A stretch of 64,000 bases of DNA from CAXXOK01 sp963664595 (GTDB taxonomy: Bacteria > Bacillota > Clostridia > Christensenellales > Aristaeellaceae). A program made the translations under genes and the position numbers. Below the pieces are notes generated by a model that ran no database searches, was not told the origin of the DNA, and was given only the letters and a program-made list of their open reading frames with translations. Below, one piece after another: positions 44,426 through 52,948 of the stretch; the stretch's first letter is position 1, and every line of letters starts with the position of its first letter. The stretch spans positions 186,001-250,000 of the forward strand of contig CAXXOK010000003.1 in the NCBI GenBank assembly GCA_963664595.2, given 5' to 3'.

Positions 44426-46660
44426 GTGATATCCGATAGTAAGAAATGGGAAACTGACGCTGGGAATATTTCTGATTACTCCAATTTCGATAAATTTGTT
44501 TATCGAAATAGTTCAATTAACGAATTCCTCAATAATTCTGGCAAGTACTTTGTGATAGCCGCAAAAGGTATTGGAAAGACATTGCTATTATCATATAAAA
44601 GGTATTTATTAGAAAAGAAGTATATTTCTGATAACAACTCTTCTTCTGTCATTTTTATACCAAATCACCACCCTTACATATCATTTATTGAGAGTATAAA
44701 AACAACATTGTCCAAAGACTATATCAGCAAATTCAAAGAATGGGAATATTGTAAGAGAATTTGGGTATTAGTCATAGAGCTAGCTGCCCTTTCGTATTTT
44801 GAAATTGATATTGATAATTTCTTGTTAAATTTACCAGAAAGAGCACAACGTAAAAAAAATAGTCTTCGAAATTTTCTTCGTGTTCCGAATTCTGTGGAAT
44901 ATATATTTAATGAACTGTTAAATTTTGGAGAATCGTCTTTAACTCAGTTTGTTAATGATGTATCGAATTATATAAGTGCAGAATTCTCAAGCATCAACAA
45001 AAGTATTGTTATATTTATCGATCGTCTTGATAATGCATTGGAGACTTCACATGATGAGATTTGGCAGCCGATTCAAACTGGATTGCTTGAGGCCGCATGG
45101 GATGTAATGCGTACATGCCATCATGTAAAAGTTTATCTTTCAATAAGACAGGAAGCATATGCTGCACATCGTTCACGAAACTTAAATGCAATTTCTGCTA
45201 CTGTTGTAGAAATTAAATATTCAAACAAAGAACTAAGAGAGCTTCTAAATCACTTGGTTAAATTTTATGAGAAAAATAATACAATAGAAGATATGTTGGG
45301 ATTCGATTCCTTCCCCAATACAGTAACATATAAAAATGAAAATGTATTCGAATTTATGCTGCGTTATTCAATTTATAGGCCACGAGACTTTGTACAATTT
45401 TGCTGTGAATTATCAAAAACAAAGGATGCATTATATGGAAATCTCGATGATAAAAGAATGGCTCAAAAAGAAGAGGTCCGAAGAATTTCATCAAACGTAA
45501 TTGTTTATAGCTTATTTGAAGAACTCAGAATGATTCTTGATTGCCTTACAACACAGGAAAGATTTGATCGCTTTCTAACACTGTTAAAAAGGAATATCAT
45601 AAGCTACTCTGAGATGAAAATGATTTGCCGAGAATTTAATGAGGGCAATTGTTCAGGAATTTGTCAAAAATGTCCTCGAGATCAGCATCCTTTTTGCGAT
45701 TTATTCAATATGGGTTTATTGGGCTTGGCAGATGCCCCAGGAATTGATATACAGAAATTCAAGAAACCATACGAAAAACTAACAAAAGGTTTAAACAATT
45801 CTGCAAATTTTTTTTTAATACATCCTGCGTTGAGAGAATATATAAATGAATTACACAGAACTGTCTCTGCTACAAGTAAATATGATTTATACACCGGAAT
45901 ATTAGTTGGTGAAGGTGTATTATGGAGCGACAATTATAGGGTAATATATTCTGTGAACAGATTAATAGATAAACTTAATGACAGGGTTTTATCTGACATA
46001 TTCCGGGAGGAATTAATTAGATCAATAAAACAGCCACGGTCACGTTTGCTAAAAGTAACACAAAATCAAATAAATAACCCCAAATACCCTTTGTATAAAC
46101 AACGTATTATTGATGTACTAATCGAATATTTCAAGAAAAGAACAATTCCTAAACTGGCTCCAATATCAATTTTTATCAGTTATGCGTTTGATAACCAGGC
46201 ACATAAAGAAAAGGTAGAAAGCTTTGTTGATTTACTCAGAACAATGGGATTCGACGCACAAATGGATTCTTCATTAAAAACGAAATATCAAGATCTAGAT
46301 CAAATGATGATTGCTGGGTTAAAAATGGATAAAATAATTATTATTCTTTCTGAGGAGTATAAGAGAAAAGCCGATAATGCCATTGGTGGAGTTTGGAAAG
46401 AGTTTAAAATGATAGTTAATGATCTCAATATACACTCTGAGAAATACATATTCGTTTGTTTTAAACAATTTTCTGAAGAATTAAGAATCAAGGTATCACC
46501 ATTAGGTATTGGAAATAGGTGGATTGTTGATTTAATGAAAGGAAAGAAAGATAATTATTGCGAGTTAGTGTCATTTATTAAAGAAGAAAAAGAGTATCCT
46601 TTTAGTACGGTTAACGATGTTGCAGTTGATGTATCTCAGAGAATTATTAAACCATTTTGA
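44426..46660 (+). CDS. P-loop ATPase fused to C-terminal SEFIR/TIR-like domain, putative immune protein
   Basis: 744 residues. An N-terminal P-loop ATPase has Walker A AAKGIGKT (45-52) and Walker B IVIFIDRLDNAL (D199, D202), resembling Sll1717-type ATPases. Residues 401-424 hold a Cys cluster (C401, C409, C413, C416, C424), possibly zinc-binding. Residues about 578-735 form a SEFIR/TIR-like domain: ISIFISYAFDNQAHKEKVES, then SEEYKRKAD and GGVWKEF. TIR-family domains in bacterial immunity cleave NAD or make NAD-derived signals. The GTG start at 44426 follows GGAGG by nine bases. AT-rich and alone between housekeeping genes, it looks acquired. The immune role is inferred. Confidence 0.75.
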   Translation: MISDSKKWETDAGNISDYSNFDKFVYRNSSINEFLNNSGKYFVIAAKGIGKTLLLSYKRYLLEKKYISDNNSSSVIFIPNHHPYISFIESIKTTLSKDYISKFKEWEYCKRIWVLVIELAALSYFEIDIDNFLLNLPERAQRKKNSLRNFLRVPNSVEYIFNELLNFGESSLTQFVNDVSNYISAEFSSINKSIVIFIDRLDNALETSHDEIWQPIQTGLLEAAWDVMRTCHHVKVYLSIRQEAYAAHRSRNLNAISATVVEIKYSNKELRELLNHLVKFYEKNNTIEDMLGFDSFPNTVTYKNENVFEFMLRYSIYRPRDFVQFCCELSKTKDALYGNLDDKRMAQKEEVRRISSNVIVYSLFEELRMILDCLTTQERFDRFLTLLKRNIISYSEMKMICREFNEGNCSGICQKCPRDQHPFCDLFNMGLLGLADAPGIDIQKFKKPYEKLTKGLNNSANFFLIHPALREYINELHRTVSATSKYDLYTGILVGEGVLWSDNYRVIYSVNRLIDKLNDRVLSDIFREELIRSIKQPRSRLLKVTQNQINNPKYPLYKQRIIDVLIEYFKKRTIPKLAPISIFISYAFDNQAHKEKVESFVDLLRTMGFDAQMDSSLKTKYQDLDQMMIAGLKMDKIIIILSEEYKRKADNAIGGVWKEFKMIVNDLNIHSEKYIFVCFKQFSEELRIKVSPLGIGNRWIVDLMKGKKDNYCELVSFIKEEKEYPFSTVNDVAVDVSQRIIKPF

Positions 46661-46752
46661 TAATACGATCGTTATATTTAAGATGATAAAACAGCTATAT
46701 AAAAGCAAAGTGGGTTTATATAGGGTGTAATTTTTTTGTTACAATATGAAGA

Positions 46753-46824
46753 GTACGACTAGCAGACTTGTCTAACATCAGTTTATCATATCCTCCTGAT
46801 GTTAGACAAGACTGCTAGTCGTAC
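46753..46824. repeat. 29-bp near-perfect inverted repeat with 14-nt loop
   Basis: Left arm 46753-46781 (starts GTACGACTAGCAG) and right arm 46796-46824 (ends CTGCTAGTCGTAC) match at 28 of 29 positions. No T-run follows on either strand, so it is not a typical terminator. It lies 90 bp after the SEFIR gene. Confidence 0.9.
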
Positions 46825-46897
46825 AAGTGTAGCTGTAGGCTTGCTTTCCTTGCACTCCCCTCGACTATGCAGTACAATATGACAGCAAAATAAGGTA

Positions 46898-47051
46898 AGC
46901 GATGAATAAAGCGTTTGTGCGTTGACGCGCTAGGTTTTTGTCGGATTAGGTTTGCGAAATCTAATGTAGTAAAAGCGCTACGTCGAAGGCTTTGTGATCT
47001 TTAAATGGCATAAATATTTAGAGGCAGCGCACAAGTGCTTTATTCACTGCC
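46898..47051 (-). repeat. Repeat family A, copy 6 (inverted), with long terminal inverted repeats
   Basis: The reverse complement holds the family blocks (aaagccttcgacgtagcgc, ccgacaaaaa, aacgcacaaacgctttat). Both ends carry the same motif in opposite orientation: gatgaataaagcgtttgtgcg on the left and, in reverse complement, agtgaataaagcacttgtgcg on the right. It ends just before the mnmG ribosome binding site. Confidence 0.85.
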
Positions 47052-47073
47052 TACCTGTGGGAGGTTTTTCGCA

Positions 47074-48963
47074 ATGCGTAATTTTGACGCGGTGGTCGTC
47101 GGCGCGGGGCACGCGGGGTGCGAGGCGGCGCTGGCGTGCGCGCGGATGGGGCAGGAAACCCTGCTGATGACGCTGGATATGTCCGCGGTGGCGCTCATGC
47201 CGTGCAACCCGGCCATCGGCGGCACGGGCAAGGGCCATCTGGTGCGCGAGCTGGATGCGCTGGGCGGGCAGATGGGCGTGGCGATCGACCGCACGTTTAT
47301 CCAAAGCCGCATGCTCAACGTCGGCAAGGGTATCGCGGTGCACAGCCTGCGCGCGCAGGCGGATAAGCGCCGCTACCATGAGGACATGCTCAAAACCCTG
47401 TTTGAGCAGGATCACCTCACCATCCGCCAGGGCGAGGTGATGGAGGTGCTGGAGACAAACGGAAGCGTGTCCGGCATTAAAACCATGACGGGCGACATCA
47501 TCGCCTGCCGCGCGGTGGTCATCTGCTCGGGCGTGTATATGCAAAGCCGCATCATCATCGGGCCGTACAGTAAAAACATGGGCCCGCATGGCCTGCAGCG
47601 CGCCGAGGGGCTCAGCGATTCGCTGCGTAATCTCGGGTTTGACCTGTTCCGGTTTAAAACCGGCACGCCCGCGCGCGTGGATGTACGCACCATTGATTTT
47701 GACGAGATGATCCCCCAGCCGGGCGACGACCGGATTACGCCGTTTTCGTTTCTCACCGACGGCAGTACGCTCAAAAACCAAATCCAATGCTACCTCACCT
47801 ATACAAATGAAGAGACCCATAAAATCATCCGCGACAACCTGCACCTGTCGCCGATGGTGCGCGGCGATATCAAGGGCACGGGCATCCGCTACTGCCCGTC
47901 GATTGAGGATAAAATCCGCCGCTTCCCGGATAAGGACCGCCACCAGATTTTTCTGGAACCGGAGGGCCTTAACCATCCGGAGTGGTATGTGCAGGGTATG
48001 AGCTCCTCCTTGCCGGAGGACGTGCAGTGGGCGATGTACCACACCGTGCCCGGCCTGCGCCGCGCGGTGCTCACAAGGCTGGCCTACGCCATTGAGTACG
48101 ATTGTATCGACCCGACCGAGCTCAAGCTCACGCTGGAAAGCCGCCGCGTTGCGGGGCTGTTCTTCGCCGGGCAGATCAACGGCACCAGCGGATACGAGGA
48201 GGCCGCCGCGCAGGGCGTGCTGGCGGGCCTCAACGCCGGGTGCATGCTGGCGGGCAGGGAGCCGCTGATCCTGAGGCGCGATAACGCCTACCTGGGCGTG
48301 CTGGTGGATGATCTGGTCGTCAAGGGTATTGACGAGCCCTATCGCATGATGACGGGGCGCGCGGAATACCGCCTGCTGCTTAGGCAGGATAACGCCGATC
48401 TGCGGCTGACGGAGCTCAGCTACCAGCGCGGGCTGGCGACCGAGGAGCGCTACCGCCGCATGTGCGAAAAGCGGGAGGCCTCACAAAGGCTCACGCAGGC
48501 GCTGGAGGAAATGCGCGTTAAGCCCTCGCCGCAGCGCGAAGCGTGGCTTTTGCAAAACGGCGAGCCTGCTACCGACCAGCCCTATGCCGCGGCCGATTTC
48601 CTGCGCCGCCCGAAAATCGGCATGGCGCAGCTGATGCAGCTGCTGCCCGATCTAAAAACAGAAAATACGCCCGAGGTGCTGGAGCAGGCGGAGGCCGCCA
48701 TCAAGTACGCGGGCTACCTGCAAAAGGAAGCCCAGCAGATCGCCCGCGCCCGCGAGATGGAGGGTATGCTGCTGGATCCGGACCTGGATTATATGGGCAT
48801 CACAGGGCTGCGCATCGAAGCCCGGCAAAAGCTTACCGCCCGCCGCCCGCACAGCCTCAGCCAGGCCGGGCGCATCCCCGGCGTCAACCCGTCGGATATC
48901 GCGGTGCTGATGATCTGGCTGAAAAAGAACGGCGCGCCGCGCCGCGCGGCGGCGGAAGAATAG
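47074..48963 (+). CDS. mnmG: tRNA uridine-5-carboxymethylaminomethyl(34) synthesis enzyme MnmG
   Basis: 629-residue FAD-binding protein. The N-terminal dinucleotide fold reads DAVVVGAGHAGCEAALACAR, followed by the family signature PCNPAIGGTGKGHLVRELDALGG and, later, LFFAGQINGTSGYEEAAAQG. With MnmE it modifies the wobble uridine of several tRNAs. The frame opens at 47035 within repeat A; ATG 47074, nine bases after GGGAGG, is the real start. MnmE is not in the window. Length is normal. Confidence 0.96.
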   Translation: MRNFDAVVVGAGHAGCEAALACARMGQETLLMTLDMSAVALMPCNPAIGGTGKGHLVRELDALGGQMGVAIDRTFIQSRMLNVGKGIAVHSLRAQADKRRYHEDMLKTLFEQDHLTIRQGEVMEVLETNGSVSGIKTMTGDIIACRAVVICSGVYMQSRIIIGPYSKNMGPHGLQRAEGLSDSLRNLGFDLFRFKTGTPARVDVRTIDFDEMIPQPGDDRITPFSFLTDGSTLKNQIQCYLTYTNEETHKIIRDNLHLSPMVRGDIKGTGIRYCPSIEDKIRRFPDKDRHQIFLEPEGLNHPEWYVQGMSSSLPEDVQWAMYHTVPGLRRAVLTRLAYAIEYDCIDPTELKLTLESRRVAGLFFAGQINGTSGYEEAAAQGVLAGLNAGCMLAGREPLILRRDNAYLGVLVDDLVVKGIDEPYRMMTGRAEYRLLLRQDNADLRLTELSYQRGLATEERYRRMCEKREASQRLTQALEEMRVKPSPQREAWLLQNGEPATDQPYAAADFLRRPKIGMAQLMQLLPDLKTENTPEVLEQAEAAIKYAGYLQKEAQQIARAREMEGMLLDPDLDYMGITGLRIEARQKLTARRPHSLSQAGRIPGVNPSDIAVLMIWLKKNGAPRRAAAEE

Positions 48964-49394
48964 TTCGCCTGCCGTATCGTTCACGGGATGAATCCTCTTC
49001 GTTTTCATCCGCAGGCTTTCCTGTAAAAACGGATGGAGCTGCCGCAGGGAAAGCCGCTTGCTTTTCCGGCAGCGCGGCCGCTTTGCGCAAACGCTGAATC
49101 AATCCCTGCGCATTACGCACAATACGACGCGTAAGCATTGAGGTAAAGAGGAGTCTTTGCTTTTTTGTCGTATTCTTTATTGAAAATGAAAAACCCGGTC
49201 ATCATTTTATGGGGCCGTCATCGCTCCTTCACGGATACGGGTAATGATTCGGTTTCTTTACTTTCTTAACGATTGATTCAATATATCCTGTATTATTAAA
49301 CGAATATAGAAAACTCAGCTATGTTATCGCATCAGCAATGTCTGCCGCGCCGTCAGCGCTGATAGGATGATGCAGTATATTGGGAGGCTTTAAA
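48964..49394. other. Intergenic, contains a repeat A fragment
   Basis: Positions 49088-49125 match only the left end of repeat family A (aaacgctgaatcaatccctgcgc). The rest shows no gene, no clear terminator for mnmG and no riboswitch motif. It becomes AT-rich towards the PAS-GGDEF gene. Confidence 0.5.
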
Positions 49395-50876
49395 ATGACC
49401 GGAAATTATACGGATTCGTCTCATGATCGCCAATGCCGCATTGTTGCGGAGAACGCTCTGGAATGTATTTGGACCTATGATATCAGCGCCGGAAAGTTCA
49501 CGTTTGTAAGCCCTGCCGTATCGAGGCTTAACGGGTTTTCAGTGGAAGAAGCCATGCGGAAATCCTTTGCGGAAACGCTGTCGGCGGATTCTCTGAAACG
49601 GGCCAACGATATCATTAAGCTGCTGATCAGCCGATATCAGAAGGGTGAACGGGAGGACGACAGGCTTACCTATACCGGAGAATTTGAAATCATCTGTAAT
49701 AATCATACAACCAAGCAGGCCAGAATTACCGGAAAACTCATTCGCAACGATGAATCCGGCGCCATGGAGCTGCTGGGCATTGCCACGGATATTACGCAGC
49801 AGAAGCAACTTGAGCAACAGCTCAGGCAAACCATCTGTGATAATAACGAAACGATACAACAGTTGCGTGATTCCGAAAAGGCGTTCAAGGAACTGACGAA
49901 GGAATTGGATAAAAAAAATAAGATACTCCGCAGCCATGCCACCCGGGACGGCCTGACCGGGATTTATAACCGGTACTATTTTGACCAGAAAATCATGGAG
50001 GAAATCGGCAGAAGCCAACGATATCAGCATCCGCTGTCCGTTATGCTTTTTGATATCGATTTTTTCAAACAGGTTAACGATACCTATGGACATCAGGCCG
50101 GTGACCATGTTCTCGTCAGTGTTGCGGATACCGTGCACAAGAATATCCGTACGCACGATATCTTCGCCAGGTGGGGAGGCGACGAGTTTATCCTTCTGAT
50201 GCCGCAAACGGTTTTTTCGGATGCAGTCACAGCCGCGGAAAAACTGAGACAGAAAATTGTTGAAATCCGGTTCGCGGAAATTCCTTCGCAGGTGAGCGCC
50301 AGCTTTGGCGTGATTGAGCTCATGCGGGGCGAAGCGGAAGAGAGCTGGTTCAAACGCGTAGACTACGCCCTGTTTTGCTCTAAAAACGCGGGCAAAAACC
50401 GTGTGACGGGGATAAGCTGGGAGGACGCCGTTCCGTTTGTGCAAATCAAGCTGGAATGGAAGCCGGAATGGGAATGCGGAAACGCTACCATTGACAACCA
50501 GCATAAAGAGCTGCTCAACCAGGGTAATAAACTGTTGTTTCTGGCTTTTGCGGATATGCAAAGCGAAACCACTGAAAAGACGCTGGAAACCCTGATTTCC
50601 CATGTTCAAGCGCATTTCACAAGTGAAGAAGAGATTCTCCGGGAGCTGGGCTATCCCGGTTTGGATGAGCATGCTGAAATCCACCGTTCGCTGATACAGC
50701 ACGCCCAGGAGCTTGAAAAGATGTATCAGAAAGAGAAGCTGACCTCCTCCTCCATTTTCTCTTTTCTGCTGGACGAGGTGGTTATGGGCCACTTGCTCAA
50801 AGAGGATATCCGCTTCTTCCCATATATCAAAGCAAAGCTTTCCCAGCAGTGCAGTGTGCAGGAACCAAACAAGTGA
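49395..50876 (+). CDS. PAS-GGDEF-bacteriohemerythrin protein
   Basis: 493 residues in three parts. A PAS domain (about 8-130) is followed by a short coiled coil and a GGDEF domain (about 175-340) with intact ARWGGDEF and an RTHD inhibitory site just before it. A C-terminal hemerythrin domain (about 355-490) has the oxygen-binding di-iron ligands NQHKEL, HFTSEEE, HAEIH and GHLLKED, so all seven ligands appear present. This suggests oxygen-controlled cyclic di-GMP synthesis in an anaerobe. ATG 49395 follows GGGAGG by seven bases. It is monocistronic. No TM segment is seen, so it is cytosolic. Confidence 0.92.
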   Translation: MTGNYTDSSHDRQCRIVAENALECIWTYDISAGKFTFVSPAVSRLNGFSVEEAMRKSFAETLSADSLKRANDIIKLLISRYQKGEREDDRLTYTGEFEIICNNHTTKQARITGKLIRNDESGAMELLGIATDITQQKQLEQQLRQTICDNNETIQQLRDSEKAFKELTKELDKKNKILRSHATRDGLTGIYNRYYFDQKIMEEIGRSQRYQHPLSVMLFDIDFFKQVNDTYGHQAGDHVLVSVADTVHKNIRTHDIFARWGGDEFILLMPQTVFSDAVTAAEKLRQKIVEIRFAEIPSQVSASFGVIELMRGEAEESWFKRVDYALFCSKNAGKNRVTGISWEDAVPFVQIKLEWKPEWECGNATIDNQHKELLNQGNKLLFLAFADMQSETTEKTLETLISHVQAHFTSEEEILRELGYPGLDEHAEIHRSLIQHAQELEKMYQKEKLTSSSIFSFLLDEVVMGHLLKEDIRFFPYIKAKLSQQCSVQEPNK

Positions 50877-51050
50877 CGGCGGATCGGCTTTCCTCTTCTC
50901 CCCGTGATCATTCCCCAAGCGCGGCCCGTCTGCGCCATGCCTGCCGTTGCTTTTTGCGGCTTCGGTGAGATGCCCGTTTTTTCTCACAGGCCGATTTCAG
51001 GCCTGCAAACCCATCAGAGCAGGTAAACGCATCCGGTTGTGGCCGGATGC

Positions 51051-51241
51051 GTCAGTCTGTCAAAGAACCTCTTCGGGTCGTTATCGCCGCTCGCATCATA
51101 GCGCCTTGGGCGCTGTTCGCTCGCTTACCCCTTTGTTGTAACGCAAGCCTTTGGGGTTCCACCCCAATCCCCGGCAGGGGTTTCACCCCTGCACCCTGAC
51201 CAGGGCCATCGGCCCTGGACCCTTTTTTTTGACAGGCTGAC
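51051..51241 (+). repeat. Repeat family B, copy 3
   Basis: A 191-bp element with 14-bp terminal inverted repeats GTCAGTCTGTCAAA and TTTGACAGGCTGAC (one mismatch). The internal sequence is almost identical to copy 2, including the stacked hairpins. It is flanked on both sides by the same hairpin, CGCATCCGG/CCGGATGCG (51028-51051 and 51241-51264); the right one has the T-run of a terminator. It sits between convergent genes. The left part of the gap, 50877-51027, holds nothing else. Confidence 0.92.
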
Positions 51242-51271
51242 GCATCCGGTTGCGGCCGGATGCGTTTTTTG
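51240..51271 (+). terminator. Terminator hairpin to the right of repeat B copy 3
   Basis: CGCATCCGG pairs with CCGGATGCG around TTGCGG, followed by TTTTTT. It is the likely terminator of the PAS-GGDEF-hemerythrin gene, displaced by the element. Confidence 0.7.
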
Positions 51272-51304
51272 CGGGCTCATCACGGGGACGCTCGTTTGAA
51301 ATCG

Positions 51305-51928
51305 TCAGGGTGCGTTCAGGCTGAGCGGCGTGCCATCCTGCGCAAAGTACAGGTGATATACCGGATAGGGCCGGGCTCCGGGCTTGGCCATCACCAGCCA
51401 TACGGGTTCATCCTGCCCGTCGAATGCCACCGTGCCCGCGGTGAAGACGAACGTTTTCAGGATGTGCACAGAGTAATGGAAGTAAGCCGTCATTATGCCG
51501 TGCGCGAGAGCGATGGCCTGGCTTCCGGTTTCGATCATTTTACGGCCGCGGATGTTGCGAGGCCAGTCCGCGGCGAGCACCTCCAGGAAGGAGGTAAAGG
51601 AGGTTTGGCTGTAATGCGAAAACAGCAACTGAGTGCACAGGGCTTCGGCTTGCTCGCTGCTCAGGGTCTGGGCCAGCAGCGCCTTGGGCAGCAGGGCGTC
51701 CTCCAGAACGCCGTACTCAAGCAGGACGGCAACAAAGGCTTGCTGATCGGTGGCGGTCCACCGCGCAAAAACGCCGAAACCCTGCAGACGGAGCATATGG
51801 CCCAGAAAGCCCGTCTGGCTAGCGGAAAGAACCGGCGGCGCACCGAAAGCCGCAGCCGGTGAAAACACGGCCCCGGAAAGGAATACCAGGAGGATCAGAA
51901 ACGCGGTCCACTGCCTGCGGGTTTTCAT
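51305..51928 (-). CDS. Secreted protein of unknown function
   Basis: 207 residues. A signal peptide (MKTRRQWTAFLILLVFLSGA, then VFSPAAAFGA) precedes a soluble part that ends in a short repeat-like strand, PVWLVMAKPGARPYPVYHLY. ATG 51928 is preferred over 51955 because the signal peptide begins there and GGAG lies nine bases upstream. The body looks helical. No family is recognised and no catalytic residues stand out. It is convergent with the hemerythrin protein and divergent from rdgB. Confidence 0.65.
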   Translation of the reverse strand: MKTRRQWTAFLILLVFLSGAVFSPAAAFGAPPVLSASQTGFLGHMLRLQGFGVFARWTATDQQAFVAVLLEYGVLEDALLPKALLAQTLSSEQAEALCTQLLFSHYSQTSFTSFLEVLAADWPRNIRGRKMIETGSQAIALAHGIMTAYFHYSVHILKTFVFTAGTVAFDGQDEPVWLVMAKPGARPYPVYHLYFAQDGTPLSLNAP

Positions 51929-52159
51929 CACGATGTCTCCAAAGGCGGTTGTCAAGGCGGCCGGAAACGGCCGGTGCGGCGGGGATAGCCGCGGACGCGG
52001 GGCTGCCCGGTGCTTTTTCTGGATGCCGATCGCCCGGCCAGATCCTCTGCGGGGGAGCTGCTTCTACCCGTTATAACGGATCACCCCGGGGCTTTGTTCC
52101 TTTGGCGGCGGAAAACCGGGGGAATGAGGCCGCCGCGCCGACAGTTGCGCCGCCCGCGC

Positions 52160-52188
52160 TTGCCTGCCGCGGGCTGAAAGGGTATACT
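52160..52188 (+). promoter_or_regulatory. Promoter of rdgB
   Basis: TTGCCT (52160-52165) and TATACT (52183-52188) are spaced 17 bp apart, about 105 bp before the start codon at 52295. The rest of the divergent gap 51929-52294 is GC-rich without other clear signals. Confidence 0.6.
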
Positions 52189-52294
52189 CTGGGATAGCCA
52201 AAGAAGGGCTGCAGGGTGCCGGGGGTGCTTTTCCGGCAGGCTTCGCGGCCCGCAACCCGTCGGGGGAATACACAGTAAAGCGGGAAACATAATC

Positions 52295-52909
52295 ATGCAC
52301 TTCTACTACGGCACCGGGAACCCGGCCAAGCTCGAGTTTATGCGGGCCATGCTTGTGCCGCTTCCCGTGGAAATTGAGGGGATCCGGTCTGCGCTGGGCA
52401 CGCTGCCCGCCATTGAGGAAAGCGGAAGCGATCCGCTGGAAAACGCGGTGATCAAGGCGGAGGCCTATTACGGGGTTCTGGGCGCGCCGGTGTTCTCCTG
52501 CGATTCCGGCTTGTTTATTGAGGAGCTGGACGATGCGGAGCAGCCGGGGGTGCACGTGCGCACGGTGGGCGGCAAAACCCTGACCGACGCGGAGATGACG
52601 GCCCGCTACGCCGCCATCGCCCAGCGCTTCGGTGGGGTTTGCCACGCCCGGTACCGCAACGCCATTTGTTTGATTGCGGACGGACGGCATGCCTACCGTT
52701 CCATGGCGGATGATCTGTCGGGGGAGCCGTTTCTCATCACCGCCACAGCGCACCCCAAGCGCAGGCCGGGGTTTCCGCTGGACTGCCTTTCGGTGGAGAT
52801 CGCCTCCGGCCAGTATTACGACGATCTGGACCGCGACCGCTCCGCCGGTACGGCCGCGGGGGTTCAGCGCTTTTTCCGGATGGTTTTGCAGGATCTCCGG
52901 CAAGGATAG
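52295..52909 (+). CDS. rdgB: Non-canonical purine NTP pyrophosphatase (RdgB/Ham1)
   Basis: 204 residues. Ham1-family motifs are GTGNPAKLEFM at the N terminus (TxNxxK-like), EESGSDPLENAVIKAEAYY, and CDSGLFIEELDDAEQPGVHV. These enzymes hydrolyse ITP, dITP and XTP to monophosphates, keeping deaminated purines out of nucleic acids. The usual ADDSGL is SCDSGL here, a mild divergence, and the C-terminal part is shorter on basic residues, so the substrate could differ. The ribosome binding site is weak (CGGGAAA). The MutS-like ATPase follows 39 bp downstream and may be cotranscribed. Confidence 0.75.
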   Translation: MHFYYGTGNPAKLEFMRAMLVPLPVEIEGIRSALGTLPAIEESGSDPLENAVIKAEAYYGVLGAPVFSCDSGLFIEELDDAEQPGVHVRTVGGKTLTDAEMTARYAAIAQRFGGVCHARYRNAICLIADGRHAYRSMADDLSGEPFLITATAHPKRRPGFPLDCLSVEIASGQYYDDLDRDRSAGTAAGVQRFFRMVLQDLRQG

Positions 52910-52948
52910 CCGGTACAGGATGCCCTTTTAAATTTGGAGGTATGGTGT

